Both the position numbers and the translations under genes were made by a program. Under the pieces are notes generated by a model, which worked only from the letters and a program-made list of their open reading frames with translations, was not told where the DNA came from and ran no database searches. A stretch of DNA of 64,000 nt from Oenanthe sinensis (taxonomy: Eukaryota > Streptophyta > Magnoliopsida > Apiales > Apiaceae), in contig JAPMAC010000197.1 of NCBI GenBank assembly GCA_028671895.1, forward strand, positions 2,671,001 to 2,735,000. Direction: 5' to 3'. Positions 34,190-46,731 of this stretch are shown here, in pieces; the first letter of the stretch is position 1; each line of letters opens with the position of its first letter.

Positions 34190-35157
34190 TGTTAGGGCCA
34201 AAATCATCATAGAAGGGGGGGGGGAGGTTGAATATGATGTGGTAGTTTTTCTAAATAGTTCGTGTTCACAGATACGTTCTTGTTGAGTAATAAATATGAC
34301 AGTAAAACAGCTAGGTGTCGAATTTCTATGTGTCGAATTTCCTTAGTCATAAAACAGCTAGGTGTCGAATTTCTTCTCCAATGTAGAGCTAGGTGTCGAT
34401 TTTCCTTAACCATGTATGCCTTGACTCTTCAACCACCTAGGTGTCGAATATTGTTCTCATGTATACCCTAGGTGTCGATTTTCCTTCTCTTCATGGCTAG
34501 GTGTCGATTTTTAAGTGCCTCATTCCTATGTGTCGATTTCTTGATACATAGAAGTGGCACTTAACTTCTTTTAGTCATTGCTAGCTAGTTGTTGAGTTTC
34601 TTCACCATGTATTGCCTTGGTGTCGATTTTCTTCACCTTGATAATCTAGGTGTCGATTTTCTTCACCTTGTATCACTAGGTGTCGATTTTCTTCACCTTG
34701 TACAATGACTTAGAAAAACCTTTCTTACTTGGCTTCTGTCAATTCTTCTTTTACAATGAACATGTTAATCAAATTCTTTGCGTTGACACTTAGTGCACTG
34801 GTCTGGTTCACAAGTGACTAATACTGTATTGATCTTCATGTTCTCAATCAAACCAATTGACATGAATGTTGTATTCCTTTATTGCTTCTTATTTTCACTG
34901 AAATCTTCTGGCACTGACTACTTGAATCTTAATACCTGCTGAAACACTGAGTGACTTATTCTTTCACTGACGCTTGAACATTTAAATGAACTTCTGTCAG
35001 TGTTCTTCACTATTTCATCAAATACCCTGGTACATGTAGCTACCTGATCTTCATTGTAGATTCATGTGATTACATTAATAACATTATTTAATCAGTCCTT
35101 TACTTTTAGTTGAGTTACAGATCCTCGATTATATTGCATGTTACATTATGCCTTACA
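34190..35157 (-). repeat. 3' LTR of element C (968 bp, with internal deletion)
   Basis: The plus strand reads TGTTAGGGCC...GCCTTACA. It pairs with 46732-47960 but lacks 261 bp. The gap starts after GACAGTAAA and rejoins within a motif copy, which suggests recombination between GTGTCGA repeats. Confidence 0.95.
34314..34695. promoter_or_regulatory. GTGTCGA motif array in the 3' LTR of element C
   Basis: Eleven exact GTGTCGA copies, mostly within CTAGGTGTCGATTTTC or CTATGTGTCGAATTTC, all in the same orientation, lie in about 380 bp. Spacing is irregular (about 17 to 90 bp). One decayed copy (TTGTTGAGTTTC) lies near 34590. The other LTR repeats the array at 47102-47500. Confidence 0.65.
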
Positions 35158-35172
35158 ATCTCCCCCTATTTG
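35158..35172 (-). other. Polypurine tract of element C
   Basis: The minus strand reads CAAATAGGGGGAGAT immediately before the LTR start TGTAAGGC. Confidence 0.85.
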
Positions 35173-35371
35173 ATTGATAGAGTTCGACAAGCAAATTCTA
35201 AAGAAAAGAGGATAACTCAACTAATAATGCAAGAAAAAGTAAAGTGTGGAAAGACTGTAAATAATATTAATTACATTCTGGATTAAATATTACAATTCCA
35301 GATTTCATTACAGCTAAGTTACAAGAATGATTTTGTTCCTCTAGACTGAACTAATAATTCTATTTGATTCT

Positions 35372-38300
35372 TCATTCTTGGACCTTTGTTATTCTCCTTC
35401 TGACAATGTCGTGAGCCTCCCATTCTAGAAGATTTCTTGGTCTTGGATATTGAAGTTGATCAAAGATGAGTTGTAGCAGTGGCATACTCCTGAATCTTTT
35501 CAATTCACTGAATTTAAAGCTTAGTTGTTGAGTCCACCCTTGTAATATAACCCTCTTTGGATTAACATCCACCCTATTTGTAGTCATCTGATCTTCTCTT
35601 AATACTTTGTCCAAATAGGCTTCTTCTATTTCTCATAGCACAATCTTGTCATCAGGATTTGTAGAGTTCCTTAGCTTTTCCAATATTCTTCCAATCACTT
35701 TTGAATTTTCATTTCTGATTATACTCATTTCAATTTGTCTTTCACTTTCATCTTTGTTTGAGTAGATCACTCTTAGTGGATTGGTGATGACCATTGGTTC
35801 TTTTGCTTCTGCTATTCTAAAACTGGGGTCTGTTTCTGGCATTTCTTTTAATAGATTAAACATGTGTTCATCACCCGGATCAGCTCTGAATGGTTCTTTA
35901 GGTTGAGTTCCTTTAGATGGATCAAATCTTTTTATGTTTTGGATATCTCTTCCCAAAGCTTCTGATACGTTCAACCTGAAGGCAAATATTCTCTCTTCCG
36001 CTTTCCACTTCTCAGGATTTCTGAATCCTTTTCCTCTGAGCAAGCGCTCAACAAACTTTAATCGTCTGAGTGAGTAGAATGGCAATGCTTCATGATCCAG
36101 TCTTATTATCTGAAGAAATCTATCTTTGAAGTACCTGACTTGATATGGATCCTGTTGAATCTCTGGCTCTACTTTCTCCATAAGCTTCTCTATCATTTCA
36201 GCCATTAATTCATTTTCAGAGGATTCATGAATCTTGATTTTTTTTTAAGTGCAAACAACTCAGTTAACGACCTTCTCTTCAGAAATTCACTTGATATGGT
36301 CATTAACCCGTAGTTGTTGAAAGACAAGGTTAACCTCCAACCTTCTGATTCCGGTGCCATAGAAACTACCAGATAGGATATCTCACTTTTCAGTTCAAAG
36401 TAGTAGTTGCTCAGACTTCTGTTTCTTCTTCTGAAGATTTGAAATAGCCTAAGAACTTTTTCATCATTATTGATTAAGGCTCCATTGTCGGGGCTTCTTA
36501 AATTAGCTCTGGCCATTTCCCATTTTCTCCCTGTATTTGAAGTATAGAGCTTCTTCTTCTTTTTCTGATAAGTTACCCAGTTTGATTGCCTTATTTGCTC
36601 ATCAATAGAATTAACGTCTTCATATGTTTTGTAATCATCCTCCTTTACTTTCTTGATCTTATGCTTGTCAATATAGTCAGAGAATGTTCTTCGATATGCA
36701 GCTTCATTCACATATGAATCCATCTCACTGAACGGATCATCATTTGGAATTTCTCCTTCTTCTAACTCCTCCCCCTCAGCATATGCATGATCTTTTTCTG
36801 TTGCTTGTTAAGAAGAACCATCATCTATTACTTTTTGCCTTTCCCTTTACAGATATATCTTTTTCTTGTCCTTGTCCTTCTTTCTCCCCCTTAGTTGTGT
36901 TATCCTCAAGAGCTGGGGTTGATTGAAGAGGTAAGGAAGTTGATCTTTGTGCTATCAGCTGTTTGAGTAAATCTTTGATTTCTTTGTTGTCCCGCTGAAG
37001 CTTTTCTTGACCTTTCACAATCTTGGACATAGAATGTTTAAAGAGTCCAAATTGTGCTTCGAGATTGATAATCCTTTGAAGTATTGTTGTATTATGCTGA
37101 GTTGGTTCAGAATCTGGTGAATTCCTCGCACCTGGTTCTTCCGAAGAGTCATTACCAAGTGGAGAATTACCTGCAGAAGGATTTAGAACTCTTTCATGCC
37201 TAAGCACTATCTCATCACAAGGCTCAGTAATTACTTCATCGCCGAGTGGAGCCTCTTCTCTGAGAGATGTGTTGTCCCTAGAAAGTACATTCTGGGAACC
37301 TCGCTTCCTTCTATGGAAGGGTTGCCTCTCCTCTTGACCATGAATGGCAAGGAGACCTCCTTTTTAAGGAACTAGAAGTGTTGGTTCCAGTGTGGTCACC
37401 ACCTTAGATACTGTAGTGATTGGCAGTTGAGTATCTATGGTGCCAGCTAAAGCCTGTGAAGGCATGTCTTGCTCAGGATCAACCTGAGTAGGCTCCGCTA
37501 CTTGTGTAGCTGTTCCTTGAATGGAACCCTCACTCCCTCTATGGAGGAGTTGCCTCTCACCTATTCCAGACTGGGATGGGAGAACCTCCGATAACGGAGC
37601 TGAAGATGTTCTATCCAGGGGGTCACCACCTCGAATAATGTAATGCGTGGCAAATAAGAGTTTGTGATGCCCCTCGAAGCCTGTGAATGCCTGTCCAACA
37701 CAGGATCTACCTGTGAAGGCTCTGCTACTGACGTAGCTTGTTTAACCGTCAATTCATTTTCATTCCCAAACAAAGAGAAACGGATTTGTGCATTTAAGTG
37801 CTCCATCCTTTGTACATTGGTAGGCTCAGGTGAATCGGAGTTTTGGCTAGCAGTTGCCTCTGGTTCAAAACATATTCTCCTTCTTTTGCTAGGAGGCAGA
37901 GCTGCTTTAGTGGTTTCAACATCCACCTTATGTGGTGCACTACAGGCACTAACTCCCTCATCCTCACTTAGGGTTTCAATAATAATGACGGAATGAGTTG
38001 GGATAGGTGTTTGTTGTTCTATGACAGGGGTTAGAACCTGTTGGTTTTCAGGCTCATTTTCATGTTCTACTGCTACTGGGGACAATGGTGAGTGTGTGTT
38101 CAGAGTTGGCTGTGAGTTGTCCAACATAGCAAGATAATCTTCACTAAGGACTAGTGAAAGATCAAATTCAGGAAGACTACATGTACTAGGAGTTACTCTT
38201 GGTGTACCAGGGTGATAAGATTCTGCATCGTTTTCAGTCCCTGCTTCATCAGCCATTTCTGTATCACTTGCAACTTGCTCATTTTCCATTTGTACTTCTC

Positions 38301-39210
38301 CTTCTTCTTCTTCTTCTGCTTCTTCTGCATTTCCAGACTCAGGTTCAGCTTCGTGGTCCTCATCCATTGAATCTTCGAGATCAGGAACCTCTTCTTGCTG
38401 TTCACCTGCTACAGGAAGCATAACACTTTCCATGTATTCTGTTAGACGTGCTACATTCCCATTTGGGTAATCATCCCTGTTTGCTATCAGTGCAGCGATA
38501 CTACCACAAATTGTAGTACTTTGTTCGTACTGACTTGCAGAGAAAGCAAGCATTTCATCATTGGATAGTAGATCATTAAGCACTAATTGTAGAAATCTAG
38601 GATAAAAACATTCAACATTGACTCTGTTGATGTCCCTTTTGGCACTAGATCCCATAGCCTGAAAAATGCTTGTCATTATTAGCTTACCATAATTGATATT
38701 AAGATTGTTAGAGATGGCACACCCAATATATTGAGTCATTTTAGGAATACCACTCCATCCACTCTTTTTCTTTGCAAAAACATGGTTCACTATATGAAAG
38801 AAAAAGTTCCATTAACGAGGAAGATTATGTTTGTAAATTACTGTTAAGTTCAATGGTCCATTGTGTGTGATGGAATTGAAGAAATTGGCACGTTTAGCCT
38901 CATCAGGTAAAGGATCAAAATTTTATGTGTTAAACTGTAAAATACGATTTAAGTCCTGATCCGTTACCCGGACATCTCTAGTTTCTAATGAAAAAGTAAA
39001 AGCCAAATTGTCTGCATCTGATGTATCGACACCTGAATGATAACATACAAGCAGTGCATCAAGATTTAATTCTGGTCTTGCAGTTAAAGCATGTCGTACA
39101 TTTGAATGTTCACATAAAAACCTAATCCAATTGCTATAAGGTTCAGCAATAGACTCAGGTTCTATTGTGAGTGCACTATTTATTTTAAGTATAATAAATT
39201 TTCCAACCAT
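35372..39210 (-). pseudogene. Third ORF of element C
   Basis: It starts at ATG 39210 (MVGKFIILKINSAL) after the motif-rich intergenic region. Pieces 39210-38923, 38790-37561 (409 aa), 37207-36821, 36723-36205, 36205-35633 and 35614-35372 are nearly continuous. The first ~250 codons resemble the start of the B third ORF (a PxxxxxNWFFFxIxxxxxxKxSGxxxI-type region, then GKLIMTSIFQAMGS against INIGDMLLTQMGS). An acidic low-complexity stretch (EEAEEEEEGE) follows, then a 227-bp tandem repeat, a basic/coiled-coil middle and a basic C-terminus. No transmembrane helix is visible. Function unknown. A few stops break it. Confidence 0.65.
37297..37750. repeat. Two-unit ~227-bp degenerate tandem repeat inside the third ORF of element C
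   Basis: GGTCACCACC starts at 37394 and again at 37621. Each unit also contains CTATGGA-GGGTTGCCTCTC, AGCCTGTGAA-GC and GCTACT-GTAGCT blocks in the same order. Units have diverged by indels, so the duplication predates insertion. Confidence 0.7.
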
Positions 39211-40711
39211 TTTTAATTAATTAAAAATGAGCAGATAATTTATTAATTAATTAAGACAAATATTTTGCAACACCAATTTTAGAAAAAAATTTAATTTTAA
39301 TTTGAGTAAAATTAACTCAAATTCAAATCACTTCCTAAAATTAAAAAAAATTTAAGAACTAGAAGTGATTTGCTACAATATTATAATTTTTAATCAATTT
39401 TTAATCACCTAAATGTAACTAGATCTGTGTGAATTTGAAAGGTTTGGCAAGAAATGGGTCCTTCAAAAATACTATACCAAATGATGTGATTTTTAAATAT
39501 GTTATAAATCTTTGAAAACGACACACAGAACTGGTCTTCTATTTAAAAATGGTGATTATAATATGATTAAATGAAGGTGGGTGTCGAGTTTTTGTTGAAG
39601 AAATAATGGAGTATGTATGTGTATGTAGCGACTGTTAAAGAGGAAGGAAATATAAGCTAAGTTATATCCTTCATTACACCAAAATCGACACATAGAGGAA
39701 ATGACTGTAATGCCCTCTATGCTACAAAAAAAAATCGACACATAGAATTACATGGCCAAAATTCTAGTTTTAGAATAACTCTATACAGCATGATAGAAAT
39801 TCGACACATAGAAACTCACATAGAAACAAATTCGACACCTAGAAATAAAAATCGACAAGAAAAGAAAAAAACCCTATTAGAAAGTTATGTGTCGATTTTT
39901 ACTCCCCCTGTGTTGACTTGAGGCTAACAAAATTCGACACTTAGAAGTAAATTATTCTAAGTTAAAAAGACTATCTATCGAATTTTGACCCTCTATAGGT
40001 TAAAACTTGACACCTGTAAAATTAAACTAAGGCAAGTTTAGGTGTCGATTATTGACCTATTATAGAAAATCGACCCAGACATAAATAATTCTAAGTTAAA
40101 AAGGCTAGGTGTCGAAAATTGCTACCACTGTGTTGACCAAGTCAAACACATAAGCAAAAATTCGACACTCAACCCTTGTTGATTTTTCTATCCTGTATAT
40201 TTTGTACTTGAACAAAATATACTTTATTATCAATCGGGAACATTTGAATAAATAACCAAATAAGATCTTATTTAGAATAGTTCTAAATAAAATATTACCA
40301 AATTGATAATATCACAATTATTATGATAAATTATTTAATTAAAATATCCTTGACTGATATTAATCAAATAGAATATTTAAATAATTATGCTTCTTATTTT
40401 TATTAATAAATTTAAATTATGAAGCAAATATTTCCTTTAATTTCTATTTTCATAACTTAAATAAATTAACAAAAATATTATTAAATAAATACTCAAAATC
40501 TATTTAAAATAGATATAAGTATTTAAATAATTATAATTCACACTTAATTAATTACCTTATCAATATATCAAGATATACTCTGAGAAATTAATTAATTGTC
40601 AATTAAGATGCTAGAAGTTTATTTACTGGATGATTAAATAAATTCACAAACTCTTTTAATATTGAAGATTAAATATTTGTGAACTTATTTACATCAAATT
40701 GCAGATAAGAT
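39211..40711. promoter_or_regulatory. Pol-to-third-ORF intergenic region of element C with mixed-orientation GTGTCGA motifs
   Basis: This 1.5-kb non-coding stretch is AT-rich apart from a block at 39581-40168. That block holds ten exact GTGTCGA/TCGACAC copies (39581, 39685, 39735, 39801, 39832, 39889, 39934, 40042, 40109, 40162) in both orientations, with several one-base variants. It is the same oligo as in the LTR array. Adjacent opposed copies could pair into hairpins. Possible internal promoter or RNA signal for the third ORF (inference). Confidence 0.6.
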
Positions 40712-42200
40712 CTAGATATTTAACATCCCAAGTTCAGAAACTAGTCTAGTGAAGGTAACTTCATCCAGTGGTTTAGTGAAAATATCTGCAATTTGCTGTT
40801 CTGTAGGTACAAAGTATAACTCTACTGTACGACTCATGACATGCTCTCTAATAAAATGATACCTGATATCAATGTGCTTGGTCCTTGAATGTTGAACATG
40901 ATTGTTTGTGATAGCTATGGCACTTGTGTTGTCACAGAATATTAGAATTTTGTTCAACAACAGTCCATAGTCTTGAAGTTGGTTCCTTATCCATAATATC
41001 TGAGCACAGCAGCTTCCAACAGCAACATATTCAGCTTCAGCTGTCGACATTGCAACTGAGTGCTGCTTCTTGCTATACCAGGATACCAATCTTCTACCAA
41101 GGAATTGACAACTCCCTGATGTACTTCTTCTATCAATCCTATACCCTGCATAATCAGAATCTGTATAGCCAATAAGGTCAAAATATGTATCTTTAGGGTA
41201 CCAAATTCCAAGATTCATACTTCCCTTAAGATACTTAAAAATCCATTTAACAGCTATAAGATGTGATTCTTTAGGATCTGATTGAAACCTAGCACACAAG
41301 CATGTAGCGAACATAATATCTGGCCTACTTGCAGTTAAGTACAGTAATGAGCCGATCATATCTCTGTAGCTTGTGATGTTTACCCTCTTACCAGGCTCAT
41401 CTTTATCAAGCTTAGTGGCAGTTACCGTTGGGGTTTTGGCTGTTGATGCATTTCCAAGACCATACTTTTTCAACAGATTTTTGATGTACTTGGTCTGGCA
41501 AATGAAGATTCCATCTTTCTTTTGACTTACTTGGAGTCCAAGGAAGTAATTCAGCTCTCCCATCATGCTCATTTCATACCTACTCTGCATTAGCTTAGCA
41601 AATCTACTACACAAGTCTTATCTATATAATGTCATCTACATATACTTGCACTAATATTATATCATTTTTGTGCATTTTGTGAAACAGAGTCTTATCTATG
41701 ACACCTCTAGTGAAACCATTTTCAAGTAAGAATACAGATAGAGTGTCATATCATGTCTGAGGTGCCTGCTTTAAGCCATAGAGTGCCTTGAAGAGAAAGT
41801 ATACAAAATCTGTAAATTCTGGATCTTCAAACCTTGGGGGTTGTTCCACATACACTTCTTCTTCAAGCCCTCCATTCAGAAATGCACTTTTCACATCCAT
41901 TTGATATACTTTGAAATTGGAGTGAGCTGCGAATGCCAGAAACATCCTGATAGCTTCAAGCCTTGCCACTGGTGCATGTTTCATCATAATCTATTCATTC
42001 TTCTTGAGAATACCCTTTAGCAACCAGTCTGGCTTTGTTCTTCGTAACAATGCCATCTTCATCCAGCTTGTTCCTGAATACCCACTTTGTGCCAATTACA
42101 GACTTGTTCTTTGGCCTAGGTACCAGCTTCCAGACTTTTTGTCTCTCAAATTGATTGAGTTCTTCTTGCATAGAGATAACCCAATCTGGATCTTCTAGTG
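40712..42200 (-). pseudogene. pol: Reverse transcriptase and RNase H of element C (broken)
   Basis: The RT start lies at the end of ORF 43311-41995 (EDPDWVISMQEELNQFERQ, ARLVAKGYSQEE). A Gly codon has become TGA and one base shifts the frame near 41985. ORF 41987-41751 continues (FKVYQMDVKSAFLNG, YGLKQAP) and ends where a Trp codon is TGA. The active site VYVDDII is near 41640, with further stops. ORF 41614-40712 holds the RT end and a full RNase H (GYTDSDYAGY, STAEAEYVAVGSCCAQ, HIDIRYHFIREHV, DIFTKPL). It cannot be translated as one protein today. Confidence 0.85.
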
Positions 42201-43311
42201 CTTCTTCAACTTTCTTTGGTTCTATTTCAGAGATAAAACCAGAGAATGAACATTCATTTTGAGAAGCACGTCTAGTTTGAACTCCAGCATCTGGATCTTC
42301 TAGAATCAACTCAAATGGGTGATCTTTACTCCACACCCTATGTCTAGGTAGATTTGCTCTTGAAGATTCAGCTTGATTATTATTGTTGTGCTGGGTCCTG
42401 CTAGTTGATCCTTCAGTTGCTCCCCTTGAGTTGCTGCTTGGTTGAGAATTAGATTCTCTGCCACTACTAGTAGTTTCTGTGAATCTTCCACTTTTTCCAC
42501 TACTAGGGTCAGAATCATTGTTGTTATTCTCATTTGGAACTTGATTTTCTATTGTAGCTTCAGGTTCTAATTCACTTTCATCTGAGTTCATATTTTCAAA
42601 CTGCAGAGTTTCAGTGTCGTCTGTTCTTTGTAGACTTGGGAGCTTGAGATCATCGAAGGTTACATTCATGCTTTCAATGACCTTTTTGTTTTCAATCACA
42701 TAAACCCTGTACGCCTTAGATTCCAGAGAGTAGCCAAGAAATATGCCTTCATGAGCCTTGAATTCAAACTTTCCTAGGTGTTCATCATCTTTCAATACAA
42801 AGCACTTTGCTCCAAACACATGAAAATACTTCAGTGTTGGTTTCTTGTTTGCCATTATCTTGTACGGAGTCTTTTCATGGTCTTTGTTGATCAGGGTATG
42901 ATTCTGAGTATAACAAGCTGTGTTGACTGCTTCAGCCCAAAAGTATAAAGGTAACTTAGCTTCATTCAGCATTGTTCTTGCTGCTTCAACCAAAGTCCTG
43001 TTCTTCCTTTCTACTACTCCATTTTGTTGTGGAGTTCTGGGCGCTAAGTATTGTCTTGAGATACCTTTTTCAACACAGAATTCATTTAGAGATACATTCC
43101 TGAATTCTGTTCCATTGTCAGACCTGATTTTTCTGACAGGCAAACCAGCTTCTATCTCTATCTTCTTTATGTGATCAATGATTATTTGAGGGGCTTCATC
43201 CTTTGTGGCTAGAAACAACACCCACGTGTACTTAGAGTAGTCATCTACCATTACAAGTGCATATCTCTTCCTTGACATTGACATGACGTTGACTAGACCA
43301 AATAAATCCAT
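42200..43311 (-). CDS. pol: Integrase of element C
   Basis: Open frame in ORF 43311-41995. Catalytic D2 (MDLFGLV), D65 (RSDNGTEF) and E101 (PQQNGVVERKN) fit the D,D-35-E spacing. AEAVNTACYTQN and LGYSLESKAYRVY follow. The C-terminal linker to RT is Ser/Asn/Glu-rich (about residues 235-330). It would insert the cDNA into chromatin. The core is intact, but upstream and downstream parts of the polyprotein are interrupted. Confidence 0.85.
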
Positions 43312-43316
43312 ATGAA

Positions 43317-43967
43317 TTATTTGCAGTGGTTCAGTAATGTCTGAAGAGCTTTGCTTCGGTGAGTTGCTTTCTTTGACTTCCCTTTTTCACATGCTTCACA
43401 TAACCCTTCTTGACAGAATTCCATCTCAGGTAAACCTCTAACCAATTCCCTCTTGACTAAAGAGTTCATTTCCTTGAAGTTCAGGTGTGAAAGTTTCTTG
43501 TGCCATAACCAACTGTCCTCTGTTGAAGCTTTGCTGTAAAAATATTGAGCTTCGCCTTTGCTTGTAGAGAATAAGTCAGCTACAAAGAGATTCCCCTTTC
43601 TCACTCCTTGAAGAGCAAGCTTCGCATCTTTCCTATTTTGGATTGCACATCTTTCTTTCTCAAAAGTTACTTTGAAGCCCTTGTCAGTGAACTGACTGAT
43701 ACTTAGAAGGTTGTGCTTTAATCCATCCACAAGAGATATATTTTCTATGATAACATTTTCAATTTCCAGATTGCCATATCCCGTTATGAATCCCTTGCTG
43801 TTATCTCCAAAGGTCACTATCGGGCCAACTTTCTCAATCACATCTGATAGCAGGGCTTTATCACCAGTCATATGCCTAGAACAGCCGCTGTCGAGAATCC
43901 ACATGACACGCTTGTTCTTTGCTATACTCTGCATCCACAGATTGATTACTTTTTCTTTGGTACCCAA
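43317..43967 (-). CDS. pol: Protease and GAG-pre-integrase of element C
   Basis: The 216-codon ORF opens with the aspartic protease (DSGCSRHMTGDK at about residues 26-37, GLKHNLLSISQ). It continues into the HHCC pre-integrase domain (WHKKLSHLNFKEMN, LCEACEKGK). The final codons shift frame just before the integrase ORF (43311). Best preserved protease of the window. Confidence 0.85.
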   Translation of the reverse strand: MGTKEKVINLWMQSIAKNKRVMWILDSGCSRHMTGDKALLSDVIEKVGPIVTFGDNSKGFITGYGNLEIENVIIENISLVDGLKHNLLSISQFTDKGFKVTFEKERCAIQNRKDAKLALQGVRKGNLFVADLFSTSKGEAQYFYSKASTEDSWLWHKKLSHLNFKEMNSLVKRELVRGLPEMEFCQEGLCEACEKGKSKKATHRSKALQTLLNHCK

Positions 43968-46445
43968 ATTTGATTGGGTCCAAGAGACTTAGATAAGTAA
44001 ACAGTTTTAGCTACAGAAATTTTCTGGTCCTTGTCTTTCTCATCGACTGCACCCTTGTCCTTTGGTTTAGCCTTGACAGGAGTGTTTTTAGGCTTAGGGA
44101 CAAGGGCTTCCTTCCTAGATTTAGGAGGAATGGCAGTCTTTGCCCTAACATGCTTTCTAGTCATGTTCACATCTGTATTCATGCAAGTACTTGATGATGT
44201 ATTCATTAAGTTAATGTATGCAGACATGATATTGAAAGCACATGGCATGCAACCTACTTTATCGCATGGTTGATGAGGAATAGACATGGCAGGCATGGCA
44301 GGCATACTAGGAGTTTCTGTTTTTGCTACTTTTATCTTATTGCATGCATGCGTATGATGACCAGTAGAATTGCAATTGTTACAAACTTTCCTAGCAGCAC
44401 TAGTAGAATAAACATTAACATTTTTCTTGTTAACACTTACCTTACCATTTTTGTTCACTTTCTTGTTATCAGTATTGTTGCCTAAATCAATTTTAACCTA
44501 TTTCTTAGGCTCTTCAATTTTAACAGATTTCTTAGGCACTTGTTTCTTATCTTCTACCTTTTTCTCTTTCTCCTCAGCAAGGAGTTCTTCTTTTATTAAG
44601 AGTTGTTCTTCATTTAAGGGATCAATGACGAACTTCTTATATAGGGGCTTAGATACATTCTTTAATATATGTGGAATGTCTTGCTTCATAGGACTTTCCT
44701 CAGCAATTGATTCTACATGCATTTTTCCTGCCTTTTTTATCATAGTCAAATCATATTCCAGTTTTTTGACCTATGACTTGTTTGTCTATAGCCTCATTTA
44801 CAAGATTCGCAGATTTTTTATAAGCTTGAAGTTTTAACTCTAGATTAGAAATTTTATTTCTAAGAGTTGTTTCTACTTCCTGATTGCACTTGTCTCTATT
44901 CTGAAGGTATTCTATTTTCTGTTTCAGATCTTCTAGATTAACACAAGCAAGCTCTAGTTCTTCGTTTCTAGCTTCTAGCATTTTATTCTTTAGAACTAGT
45001 TTATCATTTTCTTCTTCAGATGCTAGCATGCTTGTATGTACGTTAAACATTTCTATACTCAGATCTTCCACAGTTTTCTTATACTCAGAATTAGACATGT
45101 CAATGGAGGAAAGAAATGATACCTTCGATGATTGAGGGGATGCCTCTGAAGAGTCTGCCATTAAAGCAATATTTCCATAAGTTTTTTCCTCATCGTTGTC
45201 TGAATCATCCCAGCTCTTTCCTTCAACTATATAAGCTCTACCCTGATGCTTCTTCACCAGTGCATCATATTTCTGCTTGAGTTCATCATATGACTCCTTT
45301 CTTTCTTTCACTTGCTTCAGCTTCCGGCATTCTGTTACGAAATGCCCGGGTTCATCCCAGTTGTAGCACTTGAACTTACTGCGATCTACCATTCCCGTCT
45401 TATAACCTCCTTTGTTGTGAGACCCTGAAGACGATCCACCTCGGTTGCTTTTTCTGAAACTAGAACCACTGTAACTAAAGTTACTCTTAAATTTGTACTT
45501 AGGGTTCCTTCTAAACCTGAGGTTCTTGAACTTCCCTGCCATATAGGCCATTGTTTTATTTTCCAATTGTTCAAGTTCTTCCATTGAGTAGAAGTCGTCT
45601 TCATTCCCTAGTTGAGTGTTATCTGTAAATTCAGCTTCCAGAATTTCTTCTTTCTCAACATCAGGTTTCACTGTTCTGGTTTCTGTGACAGCAAAATCCT
45701 TGGCTACAAGAGCTGTAGTCTTCAACAGTGCTGTATTCTTACTGTCCACTGTACCTGTACCATAAATGATCTGCCTTTGCTCTTGCTCCATTTCACGAGT
45801 CTTGAGCTTCCCATATAACATTTCAATGGACATCTCACTTATGTCACTCATTTATCTTATTGCAGAGATTTTGTGCTCTAGGTGTGCTGGCAGTGTCAAC
45901 ATAAATTTTCTGTTGATTTCTCTACTTGAGTAGGCCTTCCCATGCAGTGATAGGTCATTTAACAATTTGTTGTATCTCTCAAAGACTTGAGTGATACTTT
46001 CTCCTGGTAGTGACTTGAAAGCTTCATATTGGGAAGTAAGAATATCAAGCATGTTCTCCTTCACTTCTGCTGTACCTTCCATCAGCAGATCAATTATATC
46101 CCACATCTATTTGGCACTTGTGCAGTTAATCACTTGATTTAGTATTGTAGTGTCCAATGAATCCATCAGGATACATTGAAAATGATTGTCACATGCAACT
46201 CTCTCTTTATCAGTGTCAGTAAACTCTGAAGGTTTCTTTGGGGTAAATCCTTGCGGAATCCATTCGCCGTCTTTTGAAACTGTTTCTGGTGTAAGCTTCT
46301 AAGGTACATAGGGTCCATTTTCCAAAATTCCCAAATATTGAGAATTTCATGTTTTAATGAAAATGGACATCTTCTTCTTCCATAGGATGTATTTATTTTT
46401 GTCAAAGGTTGGGATTTTAATGCTGCTGAGTTTTTGGGTACTCAT
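43946..46445 (-). pseudogene. gag: Gag / nucleocapsid of element C
   Basis: The start is probably ATG 46445 (MSTQKLSSIKIPTF), about 270 nt inside the PBS. Stops break the N-terminus. ORFs 46106-45852 and 45851-44751 (366 aa) hold the UBN2-like core (FERYNKLLNDLSLHG, EMLYGKLKTREMEQEQ) and knuckle 1. In knuckle 1 the second Cys is Trp (CYNWDEPGHFVTEC). Heptad-like Leu/Glu repeats (EEENDKLVLKNKMLEARNEE) suggest a coiled coil. ORFs 44749-44498 and 44458-43946 follow, the last with the intact knuckle CNNCNSTGHHTHAC and ending VWVPKKK. A long Gag of this kind is typical of Sireviruses. Confidence 0.8.
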
Positions 46446-46717
46446 GGTTGTTAAGAATTTTAAATCTTAAGAAATAATTAATTTCTTAAAAATTAAAATC
46501 AATTCGAATAAAAATTAAATTTTGAGAAATAAAATTTTAATTCGAATTCTTGATGATTGATAGCCTAAAAAAATTAGTGAATTTAAAATCTTTAAAAAAT
46601 TCGAAATTGGATTTTTTTTTTTAATTAAAGAAATTTCAATATAAATTTTTCTAGATCTAAAAATACACTTTTTAGAAAAACTATTTTTGGATCTTGATTT
46701 GTAACTTCAATCAACAA

Positions 46718-46729
46718 GCTCTGATACCA
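46718..46729 (-). other. Primer-binding site (initiator tRNA-Met) of element C
   Basis: GCTCTGATACCA on the plus strand, two bases from the LTR start at 46732. Confidence 0.9.
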
Positions 46730-46731
46730 AT

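Noticed and set aside
34314..34695. Regularly repeated GTGTCGA units suggesting a CRISPR-like or satellite array
   Set aside because: Repeat core too short, spacing irregular, inside an LTR of a plant retroelement. Neither CRISPR nor satellite.
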